The notes under the pieces are model-generated. The model did no database searches. It was not told the DNA's origin and saw nothing but the letters and a program-made list of their open reading frames with translations. A program made the translations under genes and the position numbers. Below are positions 9,164 to 17,286 of a stretch of DNA of 64,000 bases, one piece after another. The DNA is taken from NCBI RefSeq assembly GCF_003846445.2, contig NZ_CP030139.2, positions 682,001 to 746,000 of the forward strand, read 5' to 3'. The stretch's first letter is position 1, and the number at the start of each line of letters is the position of its first letter. The stretch is from Synechococcus elongatus PCC 11801. Its GTDB lineage: Bacteria > Cyanobacteriota > Cyanobacteriia > Synechococcales > Synechococcaceae.

Positions 9164-9901
9164 ATGCTCGAGATCCGGCACCTCAGCGTCTGCTATCGCC
9201 AGCAAAGGGTCTTAGAAGATATTTGTTTGCAGGTGCAAGCCGGTGAGCAGTTGGCCCTGATCGGCCCCAATGGTGCGGGTAAGAGCACCTTGATGCGCGC
9301 CATCTTGGGGTTGTTGACTCCCTATGCGGGCATGGTGCATTGGCGAGGACGGCCCTTGCGGCGTGGCCAGCGATCGATTGCCTACGTACCGCAGCGATCG
9401 CAGATCGATTGGCAGTACCCGATCACCGTAGAAACCGTCGTGCGATTGGGTGCAGAAGTCCGTTCCTGGTGGGGGCGATCGCCTCAGACCGAGCCACGGA
9501 TTGCCGCTGCTCTAGAACAAGTCCAACTGACAGCACTGCGTCACCGTCCCCTAGCAGAACTCTCGGGTGGACAGCAGCAACGGGTGTTTTTAGCACGAGC
9601 GATCGCCCAAGGCGCAGATTTGCTGCTGCTGGATGAGCCCTTCACCGGCATTGATCACCCCACTGAGCGGCTGATGCAGGACTTGTTCCAGCAGTTTGCC
9701 CAGCAGGGAAAAACCCTGATTGTCTGCAGCCACGAATGGGGCGATGCCCTGCAGCGCTACGATCGCCTGATTCTGCTCAACCGCCGGATCATCTGCCACG
9801 ACATTCCCGAGCGGGCGCTCACGCCCCAGAACCTGCAACAAACCTTTGGCATGCGGCGAGCGGATCACCCTCCCGATCGACAATGGGGCTTTGCTTGCTA
9901 G
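9164..9901 (+). CDS. znuC: Zinc ABC transporter ATPase
   Basis: Cytoplasmic ATPase that powers zinc import with ZnuB and ZnuA. The 245-residue protein has Walker A GPNGAGKST (residues 34-42), signature LSGGQQQR (133-140), and Walker B LLLLDEP (153-159) followed by the switch histidine in CSHEW. ATG at 9164 gives the expected N-terminus MLEIRHLSV. There is almost no space for a leader after the Zur box, so the transcript may be leaderless or nearly so. znuB begins 6 bases after the stop. Confidence 0.94.
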   Translation: MLEIRHLSVCYRQQRVLEDICLQVQAGEQLALIGPNGAGKSTLMRAILGLLTPYAGMVHWRGRPLRRGQRSIAYVPQRSQIDWQYPITVETVVRLGAEVRSWWGRSPQTEPRIAAALEQVQLTALRHRPLAELSGGQQQRVFLARAIAQGADLLLLDEPFTGIDHPTERLMQDLFQQFAQQGKTLIVCSHEWGDALQRYDRLILLNRRIICHDIPERALTPQNLQQTFGMRRADHPPDRQWGFAC

Positions 9902-9907
9902 GCGATC

Positions 9908-10759
9908 GTGATTGTTGACAGTCTGACTGCGCCGCTGGCCTACGACTTCTTCCGGCGGGCATTACTGATGGGCTTGATCGCGGGCGTGATTGGGCCGGTG
10001 GTCGGCAGCTATTTGATCGTGCAGCGCCTTGGCTTTTTGGCGAATGTCATCTCCCATGCGGTGCTACCGGGCTTGGTGATTGCCCAGGCGATCGGCATTG
10101 ACATCAGCATCGGTGCCTTCTTGTCGGGACTGCTCAGCTCGGGCTTACTGACTTGGATTCAAAGTCAGGCCGTTGTCAAACCCGATGCCGCCATGAATGC
10201 GATTTTGGCAAGCTTCTTTGCGCTGGGGATGCTGTTGATTCCCGTGCTGGGCAGTCGCTTGAATCTTGAGGGCTTTCTGTTTGGCGACATTCTTAGCGTC
10301 AGTCCAACCGATCTGTGGCGAAGTGGCAGTATTGCGGTCGGTGTGTTGCTGGCGATCGTGCTTTGCTATCGTCCCCTGCTCTATTACTCCTTCGATCCAG
10401 TCGGTGCGGCGGCGATCGGACTGCCGGTGCGCTGGCTAGAGTTTGGCATGGTGACAGCGATGAGCCTGACGATCATCGCGGGGATGCAAGCCGTGGGCGT
10501 CATTTTGATCATTGCCCTCATTTCCTGCCCCGCCCTCGCGGCCTATCTCTTGGTGCGGGAGTTGCACTGGATGCTGGTGGTCAGCGGGGTGATTGGTGTC
10601 GCTTCTGCTTGTCTGGGACTCTACGGCAGCTACTACCTCAACCTGCCCTCGGGGCCGGCGATCGCCCTAATCAGCTTTTTGGCCTTTCTGGCTGCTTTCT
10701 TGTTCAGTCCCAGTCGGGGCCTCTGGATGCGATCGCGCGCTAAATCAAAACTGCGCTGA
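9908..10759 (+). CDS. znuB: Zinc ABC transporter membrane permease
   Basis: Integral membrane subunit of the zinc importer, 283 residues with about eight hydrophobic segments. VVGSYLIVQRLGFLANVISHAVLPG and the later ALISCPALAAYLLVREL region are typical of the ABC-3 permease family. GTG at 9908 follows the znuC stop by 6 bases, so the two are translated together. The C-terminus is basic (RSRAKSKLR). Confidence 0.93.
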   Translation: MIVDSLTAPLAYDFFRRALLMGLIAGVIGPVVGSYLIVQRLGFLANVISHAVLPGLVIAQAIGIDISIGAFLSGLLSSGLLTWIQSQAVVKPDAAMNAILASFFALGMLLIPVLGSRLNLEGFLFGDILSVSPTDLWRSGSIAVGVLLAIVLCYRPLLYYSFDPVGAAAIGLPVRWLEFGMVTAMSLTIIAGMQAVGVILIIALISCPALAAYLLVRELHWMLVVSGVIGVASACLGLYGSYYLNLPSGPAIALISFLAFLAAFLFSPSRGLWMRSRAKSKLR

Positions 10760-10825
10760 GATCTGCTTGACCGACGTGGTGGCCAATCCTGCATCAATAA
10801 TGAGCTTGTCTGGTTGGCGATCGCT

Positions 10826-11365
10826 ATGAGCCCCTCTCAAATTGAATTGCTGTCTGCCGATGAACAGCGGCGCACCCTCAATCGTTTGGCCTCGCAGATT
10901 GTCGAGAGCGCCCGAGAGGTTGATCGCCTCGTGTTGATTGGCATCCACACCCGAGGGGTCTACCTCGCCGAAGGACTGGCGCAAGCGATCGCCCAGCTCG
11001 AAGGCCAGCCGATCGCCTCTGGCAGTTTAGACATCACTTTCTATCGCGATGACCTCGATCGCATTGGGGCCCGCCAACCCGAGCGCAGCCGCATTCCTCA
11101 AGATTTGACCGGCTGCACCGTTGTTCTGGTCGATGATGTGATCTTCACGGGCCGCACGATTCGCGCCGCCATGGATGCTTTGAATGACTATGGACGCCCG
11201 GCGATCGTCCGCCTCGCAGTTCTGATCGATCGCGGCAATCGGGAGTTGCCCATCCAACCCGATTTTGTTGGCAAAGTCGTTCCAACGCGGCGCAGTGAAC
11301 GCGTGGAAGTCTACTTCCAGTCCGTTGATGGTCACGAAGGAGTGGCGTTGATCCGGCCTGACTGA
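10826..11365 (+). CDS. pyrR: PyrR, pyrimidine operon regulator / uracil phosphoribosyltransferase
   Basis: 179-residue type I phosphoribosyltransferase. The PRPP-binding motif [17 protein letters not shown] is clear, with [15 protein letters not shown] upstream and [14 protein letters not shown] near the C-terminus, all typical of PyrR. It can make UMP from uracil and, in many bacteria, attenuate pyr transcripts; whether it regulates here cannot be seen. ATG at 10826 gives [10 protein letters not shown]; an in-frame TTG at 10814 is the alternative. Its 3' end overlaps the convergent CHAD gene by 34 bases. Confidence 0.93.
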   Translation: MSPSQIELLSADEQRRTLNRLASQIVESAREVDRLVLIGIHTRGVYLAEGLAQAIAQLEGQPIASGSLDITFYRDDLDRIGARQPERSRIPQDLTGCTVVLVDDVIFTGRTIRAAMDALNDYGRPAIVRLAVLIDRGNRELPIQPDFVGKVVPTRRSERVEVYFQSVDGHEGVALIRPD

Positions 11366-12285
11366 GGCGATCGCCAACCCAAACAGTCGTAGACCGTGGC
11401 TTGCAAGCCTGTACTGGGATCTCGCAGCGCTTGTTGCTGTTCCAACCATTGCTGCCACGCCAGTCGGCTATCCTGCTGCCAGCGATCGGCCAAGCTCGGG
11501 ACCCGCCGCTGCCAGTGGGCTTGTTGAGTGTCCAGTAACACCGTCCAAGTTGCTCGATCCTGCCAAGTGCCCAAAGCTGTTTGCAGGGGTTTGAGGCGCT
11601 GCAACAGCGGTTCGAGGGTTGGGGCGACAGTCGCCAGCACTTCCACGCCATAGCGAAAGCGTTTGACCGTCTTGCGCAGGTCGTGGAGCTGATGATTATC
11701 TGCCGAACGCAGTTGCTGCTGATCCGTCACCCGTATCCACCAGCCCGGATGGACATGCAAGCGGGCATAGCTGGCCAACACCAGTTCTGGAAGTAGATCT
11801 GGACTAGGGAGATAGGCGCAGGCTTCAAAAGAGGGCTTCGCTAGCCAATTGCGCAGGGCCGTGATGCAGCGTTGATAGCGCGATCGCTGGAGTTCTCGGC
11901 GGAGCTGGCAGCGCGCTTGGCGACAGCGGGCTTTTAACTGTTTTTGAAGCTGCTGGAACCGGCGCGCTTCTTGGTGTTGCTCCGGCTTCGGTAAGGATTG
12001 CAAGGCTTCCAGCAAAACATCGAGATCGCGGACTTGACCACAACGGCGTCCCAAACTCGCCAGCGATCGCTGGCGAACGGCCTTTGGCAAACTCAGGGCA
12101 AAGCCATAGTGCTCCAGCAGGCTGCGCAGCCGCCGCAAGCTGACGCGCAACTGGTGTAAATCTTCAGGATCGCGATCGCGCAGCACCGCACGACGATAGT
12201 GCAGATAGCGATCGACCTGTCGCTGCATCCCTTGCAGCAAACAAAGACCCAGACTGTCAGCGGGCAGATTGAGCGAGGCAGACAT
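11332..12285 (-). CDS. CHAD-domain protein
   Basis: 317-residue, strongly basic helical protein. [18 protein letters not shown] (residues about 44-61) and [18 protein letters not shown] in the second half are the paired histidine/arginine helices of the CHAD domain, which binds polyphosphate. A role at polyphosphate granules is inference from the family. ATG at 12285 has GGAGG about 8 bases upstream. No CYTH triphosphatase partner is nearby. It overlaps the end of pyrR convergently. Confidence 0.85.
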   Translation of the reverse strand: MSASLNLPADSLGLCLLQGMQRQVDRYLHYRRAVLRDRDPEDLHQLRVSLRRLRSLLEHYGFALSLPKAVRQRSLASLGRRCGQVRDLDVLLEALQSLPKPEQHQEARRFQQLQKQLKARCRQARCQLRRELQRSRYQRCITALRNWLAKPSFEACAYLPSPDLLPELVLASYARLHVHPGWWIRVTDQQQLRSADNHQLHDLRKTVKRFRYGVEVLATVAPTLEPLLQRLKPLQTALGTWQDRATWTVLLDTQQAHWQRRVPSLADRWQQDSRLAWQQWLEQQQALRDPSTGLQATVYDCLGWRSPQSGRINATPS

Positions 12286-12508
12286 TCCTGACCCTCCATC
12301 GCATGCTGACGACCCCACTTCTCGCTTAGCAAGCGAAGAGCCAGAACGACAGCGACCCGTCTCGTCTCAGTCTAGCGAGAAGGGTTACAGGCATCGCAGC
12401 AGGCTAAAGAACGAGGGTTCACCTCAAGCGCCTGCCTCCACCAGTGAAAGTCTCTGGCTCAGCGATCGCTCACAACTGGTCAACAGCATTTCGGAGTGCT
12501 GGGGTGAA

Positions 12509-13045
12509 TCAGCGAGAGAGATTTCGCTTGAGAGAATCCAGCTCATCCTCAATATCCCAAGCATGGAAAGCGGCTTCTAGCGGATCGTTGGGATCGGCTG
12601 CAGGCGGAGTCCCCCAAGTAGCGGGGCTAGCTTGAACGGTTGCAAGTCGTTGCTTTACTTCCTGCTGCCGCGTTTGAATCTGGCGATAAAGCTGCTGACT
12701 CTGCTCAATCTGCTGTTTCACTGCCGTCATTTGACCCCAAAGCTGATTGCCTTGTCGTAGCAGGGCAGCTTCACGGGCCTGCGCGGGTTCAACTAAATCC
12801 AACCGCCCCTTGGATTGCGCCTTGGCAATGCGTTCGTGCCAGAGTTGTACATCGCGGGCTGTCGCTAGGATTTTCTCTTGCAGCGTTTGTTCTTGGCGCT
12901 GGAGCTGCGCAATCAGCCGGAGTGTATCGTTGGCCTGCTCGTCGAGCTGTTCTGCTAAAGCCTGTAGTTCGAGGTGGGGATTGTTGCGTAGATACTCTTC
13001 GAGCCGATCCTCCAAAAAGCGGCTGACGTCATCAAAAACACTCAC
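12509..13045 (-). CDS. Conserved cyanobacterial coiled-coil protein (TIGR04376-like)
   Basis: 178-residue soluble protein. The opening MSVFDDVSRFLEDRLEEYLRN and the long Gln/Glu/Ala-rich helices (about residues 25-130) suggest a coiled coil similar in feel to PspA/Vipp1 but much shorter. I recognise it as the cyanobacterial family catalogued as TIGR04376, of unknown function. The C-terminal tail has PNDPLEAAFHAWDIEDELDSL, a conserved acidic end. It is a lone minus-strand gene with about 220 gene-free bases on its downstream side. Confidence 0.75.
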   Translation of the reverse strand: MSVFDDVSRFLEDRLEEYLRNNPHLELQALAEQLDEQANDTLRLIAQLQRQEQTLQEKILATARDVQLWHERIAKAQSKGRLDLVEPAQAREAALLRQGNQLWGQMTAVKQQIEQSQQLYRQIQTRQQEVKQRLATVQASPATWGTPPAADPNDPLEAAFHAWDIEDELDSLKRNLSR

Positions 13046-13149
13046 CGTTCGTCCTCGGTTCTCCTGCCTTCAGTATGCGGGCTGATTGGGAGATGGCGAG
13101 GAACATGCGATGCTGACTGCGATCGCGGCTTTTCTGCTCTGTCAGCTCT

Positions 13150-14094
13150 ATGGAACTCTCTTCTTCAATCTTTGTCGCAGGCCATCGGGGTTTGGTGGGA
13201 GCGGCGATCGCGCGACGGCTGCAAGCAGCAGGCTACCCAAATCTCCTGACGGCCTCACGATCGCAATTGGATTTGCGCGACGCGATCGCGGTCGACCGAT
13301 TCTTTGCCGAGCATCGACCAGACTATGTCTTTCTTGCAGCAGCGAAGGTCGGCGGGATTTATGCCAACGACATCTATCCGGCAGATTTCCTGCGTGACAA
13401 TCTGCAGATTCAGACCAACGTGATCGATGCAGCCTACCGCAACGGTTGCCAGAAGCTGCTGTTCTTAGGCTCGACTTGCATCTATCCCAAATTTGCACCC
13501 CAGCCGATGCCGGAAAGTTGTCTGCTGACGGGGGAATTGGAACCGACGAATGAGTGGTACGCGATCGCGAAAATCGCCGGCATTAAACTCTGTCAGGCCT
13601 ACCGCAAGCAGTATGGCTTCAATGCCATCAGCTTGATGCCCACCAATCTCTACGGCCCAAGCGACAACTTCCATCCGGAAAATAGCCATGTGTTGCCAGC
13701 CTTAATTCGGCGCTTCCTAGAAGCGAAGGAAGCGAATCACGCGGAAGTAGTGTGCTGGGGAACGGGCAGCCCCCGCCGTGAATTTCTTTACGTTGATGAC
13801 TTGGCTGATGCCAGTCTCTTCTTGATGCAGACCTACAACGAGCCCGAGATCGTCAACGTTGGCGTGGGCAGTGATATTTCGATTCGTGAGCTGGCGGAAC
13901 TAGTCGCTCAAACCGTGGGCTACAGCGGCGCGATCGCTTGGGATACCAGCAAGCCAGATGGAACGCCTCGTAAGTTGGTGGATGTGCGGCGGTTGACCGA
14001 GTTGGGCTGGACTGCTCAAACTTCGCTAGAACAGGGATTGCGACAAACGGTGGATTGGTTCTTGGCGCACCGTCTGCAAGAGGCTCGACTCTGA
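13150..14094 (+). CDS. fcl: GDP-L-fucose synthase
   Basis: NADPH-dependent epimerase-reductase converting GDP-4-keto-6-deoxymannose to GDP-L-fucose for surface polysaccharides. The 314-residue SDR has the nucleotide motif [11 protein letters not shown], catalytic Ser in GSTCIYP and the YxxxK pair in [10 protein letters not shown]. The [21 protein letters not shown] and [11 protein letters not shown] segments are specific to this enzyme. ATG at 13150. GDP-mannose dehydratase is not in the window. The MATE gene follows by 34 bases on the same strand. Confidence 0.93.
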   Translation: MELSSSIFVAGHRGLVGAAIARRLQAAGYPNLLTASRSQLDLRDAIAVDRFFAEHRPDYVFLAAAKVGGIYANDIYPADFLRDNLQIQTNVIDAAYRNGCQKLLFLGSTCIYPKFAPQPMPESCLLTGELEPTNEWYAIAKIAGIKLCQAYRKQYGFNAISLMPTNLYGPSDNFHPENSHVLPALIRRFLEAKEANHAEVVCWGTGSPRREFLYVDDLADASLFLMQTYNEPEIVNVGVGSDISIRELAELVAQTVGYSGAIAWDTSKPDGTPRKLVDVRRLTELGWTAQTSLEQGLRQTVDWFLAHRLQEARL

Positions 14095-14128
14095 GCGAAG
14101 CGATCGCAACTGTCCCTGTTTCTTTGGA

Positions 14129-15520
14129 GTGAATTTGCAAACCATTCGGGCTGAGCTGCGACAGTTCTTGCAGCTGGCAATTCCTTTGGCTGCCGCCCAA
14201 GTAGCTCAAGCAGCGGTCGGCTTTGTCGATACGGTGATGATGGGGCGCCTGGGGCCAGAACCCTTAGCAGCAGGCGGTTTAGCCTCGGCGCTGTTTCAAT
14301 TCATCTTGGCCACGGCCAGCGGAGCTGTCATGGCTGTGAGTCCGCTAGTCGCCGAAGCGCAGGGTGCAGGCAAAGACTACAAAATTGCTGCGATCGCTCG
14401 GCAAGGCCTGTGGCTCTCGGTCCTGCTGGGACTACCGGTCATGGTCATCATCGGCCAATTAGCCAACGTGATGCCAGCTTTGGGGCAGTCGGCAACCACG
14501 ATCGCCCTTGCCCGCAACTATTGGGATGCCGTGCTTTGGGGCATCATTCCGGGACTGGGCTTTGCCATGTTGCGGGGCTACGTGGCAGCGCTGGGTCAAA
14601 CGCGCATTATTTTGCCGCTGGTCTTGCTGGGCACGCTGGTCAATGGCATTGGCAACTATCTCCTGGGCTATGGGCAGTTCGGGTTCCCACGGCTGGAGCT
14701 GACAGGCTTGGGGCTGTCGAGTGCCCTGGGTTTATGGGTGATGTTTCTTGGGTTGCTGGCCTACACCGGCTGGCAGCCAGAGCTGCATCGCTATCCGTTT
14801 TGGCAGCATTGGCGCTTGCTGCAACCAACGATTTGCCGCCAAATCCTGCAATTAGGCTGGGCGATCGCAATCACGGTTGCGGTGGAATTTGGCCTGTTCA
14901 CGATCATTACGATTCTGATGGGAGCGATTGGGGTCGAGGCGTTAGCGGCCCATCAAACGGTTTCGCAGACGATCATTTTGATTTTTATGGTGCCTTTGGG
15001 CTGCTCCTTTGCGATGACAGCACGGGTGGGCTGGTGGTTTGGTCGCCAGGATGGACCGGGGGCACGGCGGTCTGGACTGGTTGGCATCAGTGCGATCGCG
15101 ATTTGGATGCTGCTGCCCTCCAGCGCCTTGCTCTTCTTTCCTCGCGCGATCGTAGGCATTTACGTTGACCTTAGCGATCCAGCCAACGCTGGACTGTTGG
15201 CTCTGGCATTGCCCATGCTGCGGATTGCGGCCTTTGCGCTAGTTCTCGATGGTGTGCAACGGGTTGCCATGGGCGCTTTGCATGGCCTACAAGATACCCG
15301 CATCCCCCTCCTGCTCAGTCTGGTTGCTTTCTGGGGCGTTGGAGTCGGGAGTAGTGCACTGTTGGGCTTTCAACTGGGCTGGGGCAGCACCGGACTCTGG
15401 ATCGGTCAATCCTTGGGGGTTGCGATCGCTGGAGGACTCTTTTTGCGGCGCTTTTTGCGACTCACTCAGCGTTTAAATCAGCAGTTCCCGCTTCAGGCGC
15501 CGCTGACGACCCATTCGTAG
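14129..15520 (+). CDS. MATE family efflux transporter (DinF/NorM-like)
   Basis: 463-residue membrane protein with about twelve hydrophobic segments and the MATE hallmarks IPLAAAQVAQAAVGFVDTVMMGRLG at the N-terminus and a repeated EFGLFTIITILMG...ALAAHQTVSQT half. It should export cationic organic compounds in exchange for Na+ or H+; the substrate is unknown. The start is unsure. GTG at 14129 lacks a ribosome site, while TTG at 14135 has TTTGGAG about 5 bases upstream and may be the true start. It follows fcl closely. Confidence 0.88.
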   Translation: MNLQTIRAELRQFLQLAIPLAAAQVAQAAVGFVDTVMMGRLGPEPLAAGGLASALFQFILATASGAVMAVSPLVAEAQGAGKDYKIAAIARQGLWLSVLLGLPVMVIIGQLANVMPALGQSATTIALARNYWDAVLWGIIPGLGFAMLRGYVAALGQTRIILPLVLLGTLVNGIGNYLLGYGQFGFPRLELTGLGLSSALGLWVMFLGLLAYTGWQPELHRYPFWQHWRLLQPTICRQILQLGWAIAITVAVEFGLFTIITILMGAIGVEALAAHQTVSQTIILIFMVPLGCSFAMTARVGWWFGRQDGPGARRSGLVGISAIAIWMLLPSSALLFFPRAIVGIYVDLSDPANAGLLALALPMLRIAAFALVLDGVQRVAMGALHGLQDTRIPLLLSLVAFWGVGVGSSALLGFQLGWGSTGLWIGQSLGVAIAGGLFLRRFLRLTQRLNQQFPLQAPLTTHS

Positions 15521-15583
15521 CCCAGTTGGGATGAATTCGGCGATCGCTCAGCACCGATGCTCATCGGTGATTGGCAGTGCTTT

Positions 15584-15925
15584 CTAGGACGGAGCCTGTA
15601 AGCCTTGTCCCCAAGCATGCAATCCCTCCAATACCGGCAAGAGTGCCTGTCCTCGCTCGGTCAAAGCATATTCGACCCGAGGTGGAACTTCTGGATAGAT
15701 AGTACGGGCGAGGACTCCATCTGCTTCCAACTCTCGCAGTTGGCTGGTCAATACTTTCTGGCTCACCCCTGTCAGCGATCGCTGCAGATCCGAAAAGCGG
15801 CGTACACCGTCTGCGAGTTCCCGAATGATCAGTAACTTCCAGCGACCTTGCATCACCCGCAGCGCTATTTCGGCAGGGCAATTACCGTGATCATGACTCT
15901 CTAAATAGCCGGGTGATGAGTCCAT
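15584..15925 (-). CDS. HxlR-family winged-helix regulator
   Basis: 113-residue MarR-like DNA-binding protein. CPAEIALRVMQGRWKLLIIREL, then RFSDLQRSLTGVSQKVLTSQLRELEADG and VEYALTERG, are the HxlR family pattern. Cys16 sits at the position that senses redox or electrophile stress in family members such as QorR and HypR. It is divergent from the CDGSH and pirin genes, which are plausible targets. An inverted repeat lies 2 bases upstream of its start, suggesting autoregulation. Confidence 0.88.
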   Translation of the reverse strand: MDSSPGYLESHDHGNCPAEIALRVMQGRWKLLIIRELADGVRRFSDLQRSLTGVSQKVLTSQLRELEADGVLARTIYPEVPPRVEYALTERGQALLPVLEGLHAWGQGLQAPS

Positions 15926-15926
15926 G

Positions 15927-15942
15927 GTTACAAACAGGTAAC
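15927..15942. promoter_or_regulatory. Possible HxlR operator
   Basis: GTTAC-AAACAG-GTAAC is a perfect 5-bp inverted repeat directly upstream of the HxlR start codon, in the divergent promoter region. The site assignment is inference from position and symmetry. Confidence 0.4.
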
Positions 15943-16118
15943 TAACGTACTTAACGGTGCGTTCTTGTCAGGAAATCGGATGATAGTTCAGACTGATGAG
16001 TAAGGAAATGCGATCGCTAATTAAGTGCTCATTTAGCTGATTGATTAGGCCTAAATCCTATTTAATCCTGATGATTAGAGTCGCGATCGCCCACAAATTG
16101 CTGTGAAGGATTGGCATC

Positions 16119-16391
16119 ATGTCTACACTCAGTCCTCATTCTATTCACCTAGAAGCGGGCACCCACGCTCTCTGCTCCTGTGGCTTGAGTCAAGCCGGTC
16201 ACTTTTGTGATGGCTCTCACCAAGGCTCGGGCAAAAGTCCGCAGATACTCAAGCTGGATCAGGCCAAAACAGTTTATCTCTGTAGCTGCAGTGCCAGTGG
16301 GAATGCTCCTTTTTGTGATGGTAGCCATACCCGCATCAGTGCCACTTCAGCTGCTTCCAGCCGCAAGCCTTGGTGGAAGTTCTGGGGATAG
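16119..16391 (+). CDS. Tandem CDGSH iron-sulfur domain protein
   Basis: 90-residue protein with two CDGSH-type 2Fe-2S motifs, CSCGLSQAGHFCDGSH and CSCSASGNAPFCDGSH, each giving the three Cys and one His ligands of the mitoNEET fold. The tandem arrangement on one chain is typical of bacterial class III CDGSH proteins. It ends in an aromatic basic tail (KPWWKFWG). The role is probably redox sensing or Fe-S transfer, by family. It lies between the divergent HxlR gene and pirin, pointing to a small oxidative-stress module. Confidence 0.92.
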   Translation: MSTLSPHSIHLEAGTHALCSCGLSQAGHFCDGSHQGSGKSPQILKLDQAKTVYLCSCSASGNAPFCDGSHTRISATSAASSRKPWWKFWG

Positions 16392-16539
16392 CATCGCTGC
16401 TCGGCTTGTTAGCTTGTGGTTAATCAGTGCGATCGCTCCAAGCCCTAACCGGGGTAGGGAGCGCATCGACTCTCAGGGTGCTTCTGCCTGAACAACAGAA
16501 GTCAACCCACTGTTGTTGACTTCATTCTCGGTGACTGTG

Positions 16540-17280
16540 ATGGTTTCAACTACTAATCTCCGCTCAACTTTGACAACACCACTGTTTCGCCCTGCGGCGG
16601 ACCGTTTTCACAGCCAAATTGAGTGGCTGGATAGTTGGCACAGCTTTAGTTTTGGAAGCCACTATGACCCCGCTTGGATGGGGTTTGGGCCACTGCGCGT
16701 GATTAACGATGACACGATTGCAGCGGGGAAAGGCTTTGGCATGCACCCCCACCGAGACATGGAAATTGTCACGGTCATGGTTGAGGGCGAGCTAACTCAC
16801 CAAGATTCCATGGGCAATCGCGAGGTGCTGCGGGCTGGTGAAGTGCAGCGGATGAGTGCTGGCACGGGCGTCGTTCACAGCGAAGTCAACGCCAGCGATC
16901 GCCCCTGCCACTTGCTGCAGATCTGGATCGAACCCGTTCGTTTGGGCATTCCCCCCGCTTATGAGCAGAAGCCATTTGCGATCGCTGAGGGCTGGACGCC
17001 GTTGCTGAGTCCCACGCAAGACCAAGAAAGCATGGCGATCGATCGGCCTATCCGACTTTGGCGGGCGCAACCGGCTCCGGGAACAACCTTGGAAATCCCG
17101 ATCGCTGCGAAAACCCTCGGCTGGATTCAGCTGATTGATGGGGCTGCCACGGTCGAATCTGATGCGGGCACCTCGCAGACCCTAGTCCGTGGCGATGGCC
17201 TCGGTTTCAGCCAAGGCCAAATCCAGCGGCTAACTAGCAGCCAAGCAGGGACTGATCTCCTGCTGTTTGAGCTGGTTTGA
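16540..17280 (+). CDS. Pirin-family protein
   Basis: 246-residue bicupin. WHSFSFGSHYDPAWMGFGPLRVIN, the metal site GMHPHRDMEIVTVM, and MSAGTGVVHSE give the iron-binding histidines and glutamate of pirin/YhaK proteins. Some members are quercetin dioxygenases; the substrate here is unknown. ATG at 16540 is preferred to an in-frame codon 27 bases upstream. It is downstream of the CDGSH gene by about 150 bases. Confidence 0.9.
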   Translation: MVSTTNLRSTLTTPLFRPAADRFHSQIEWLDSWHSFSFGSHYDPAWMGFGPLRVINDDTIAAGKGFGMHPHRDMEIVTVMVEGELTHQDSMGNREVLRAGEVQRMSAGTGVVHSEVNASDRPCHLLQIWIEPVRLGIPPAYEQKPFAIAEGWTPLLSPTQDQESMAIDRPIRLWRAQPAPGTTLEIPIAAKTLGWIQLIDGAATVESDAGTSQTLVRGDGLGFSQGQIQRLTSSQAGTDLLLFELV

Positions 17281-17286
17281 GTCCGT

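Noticed and set aside
14410-15168. 252-residue frame inside the MATE gene on the same strand
   Set aside because: The MATE frame shows clear membrane segments and motifs; this one is His/Gly-rich and without similarity.
15936-15951. GTA...TAC motif near the HxlR promoter as an NtcA site
   Set aside because: The spacing is 7 rather than 8 bases and there is no nitrogen-related gene nearby.
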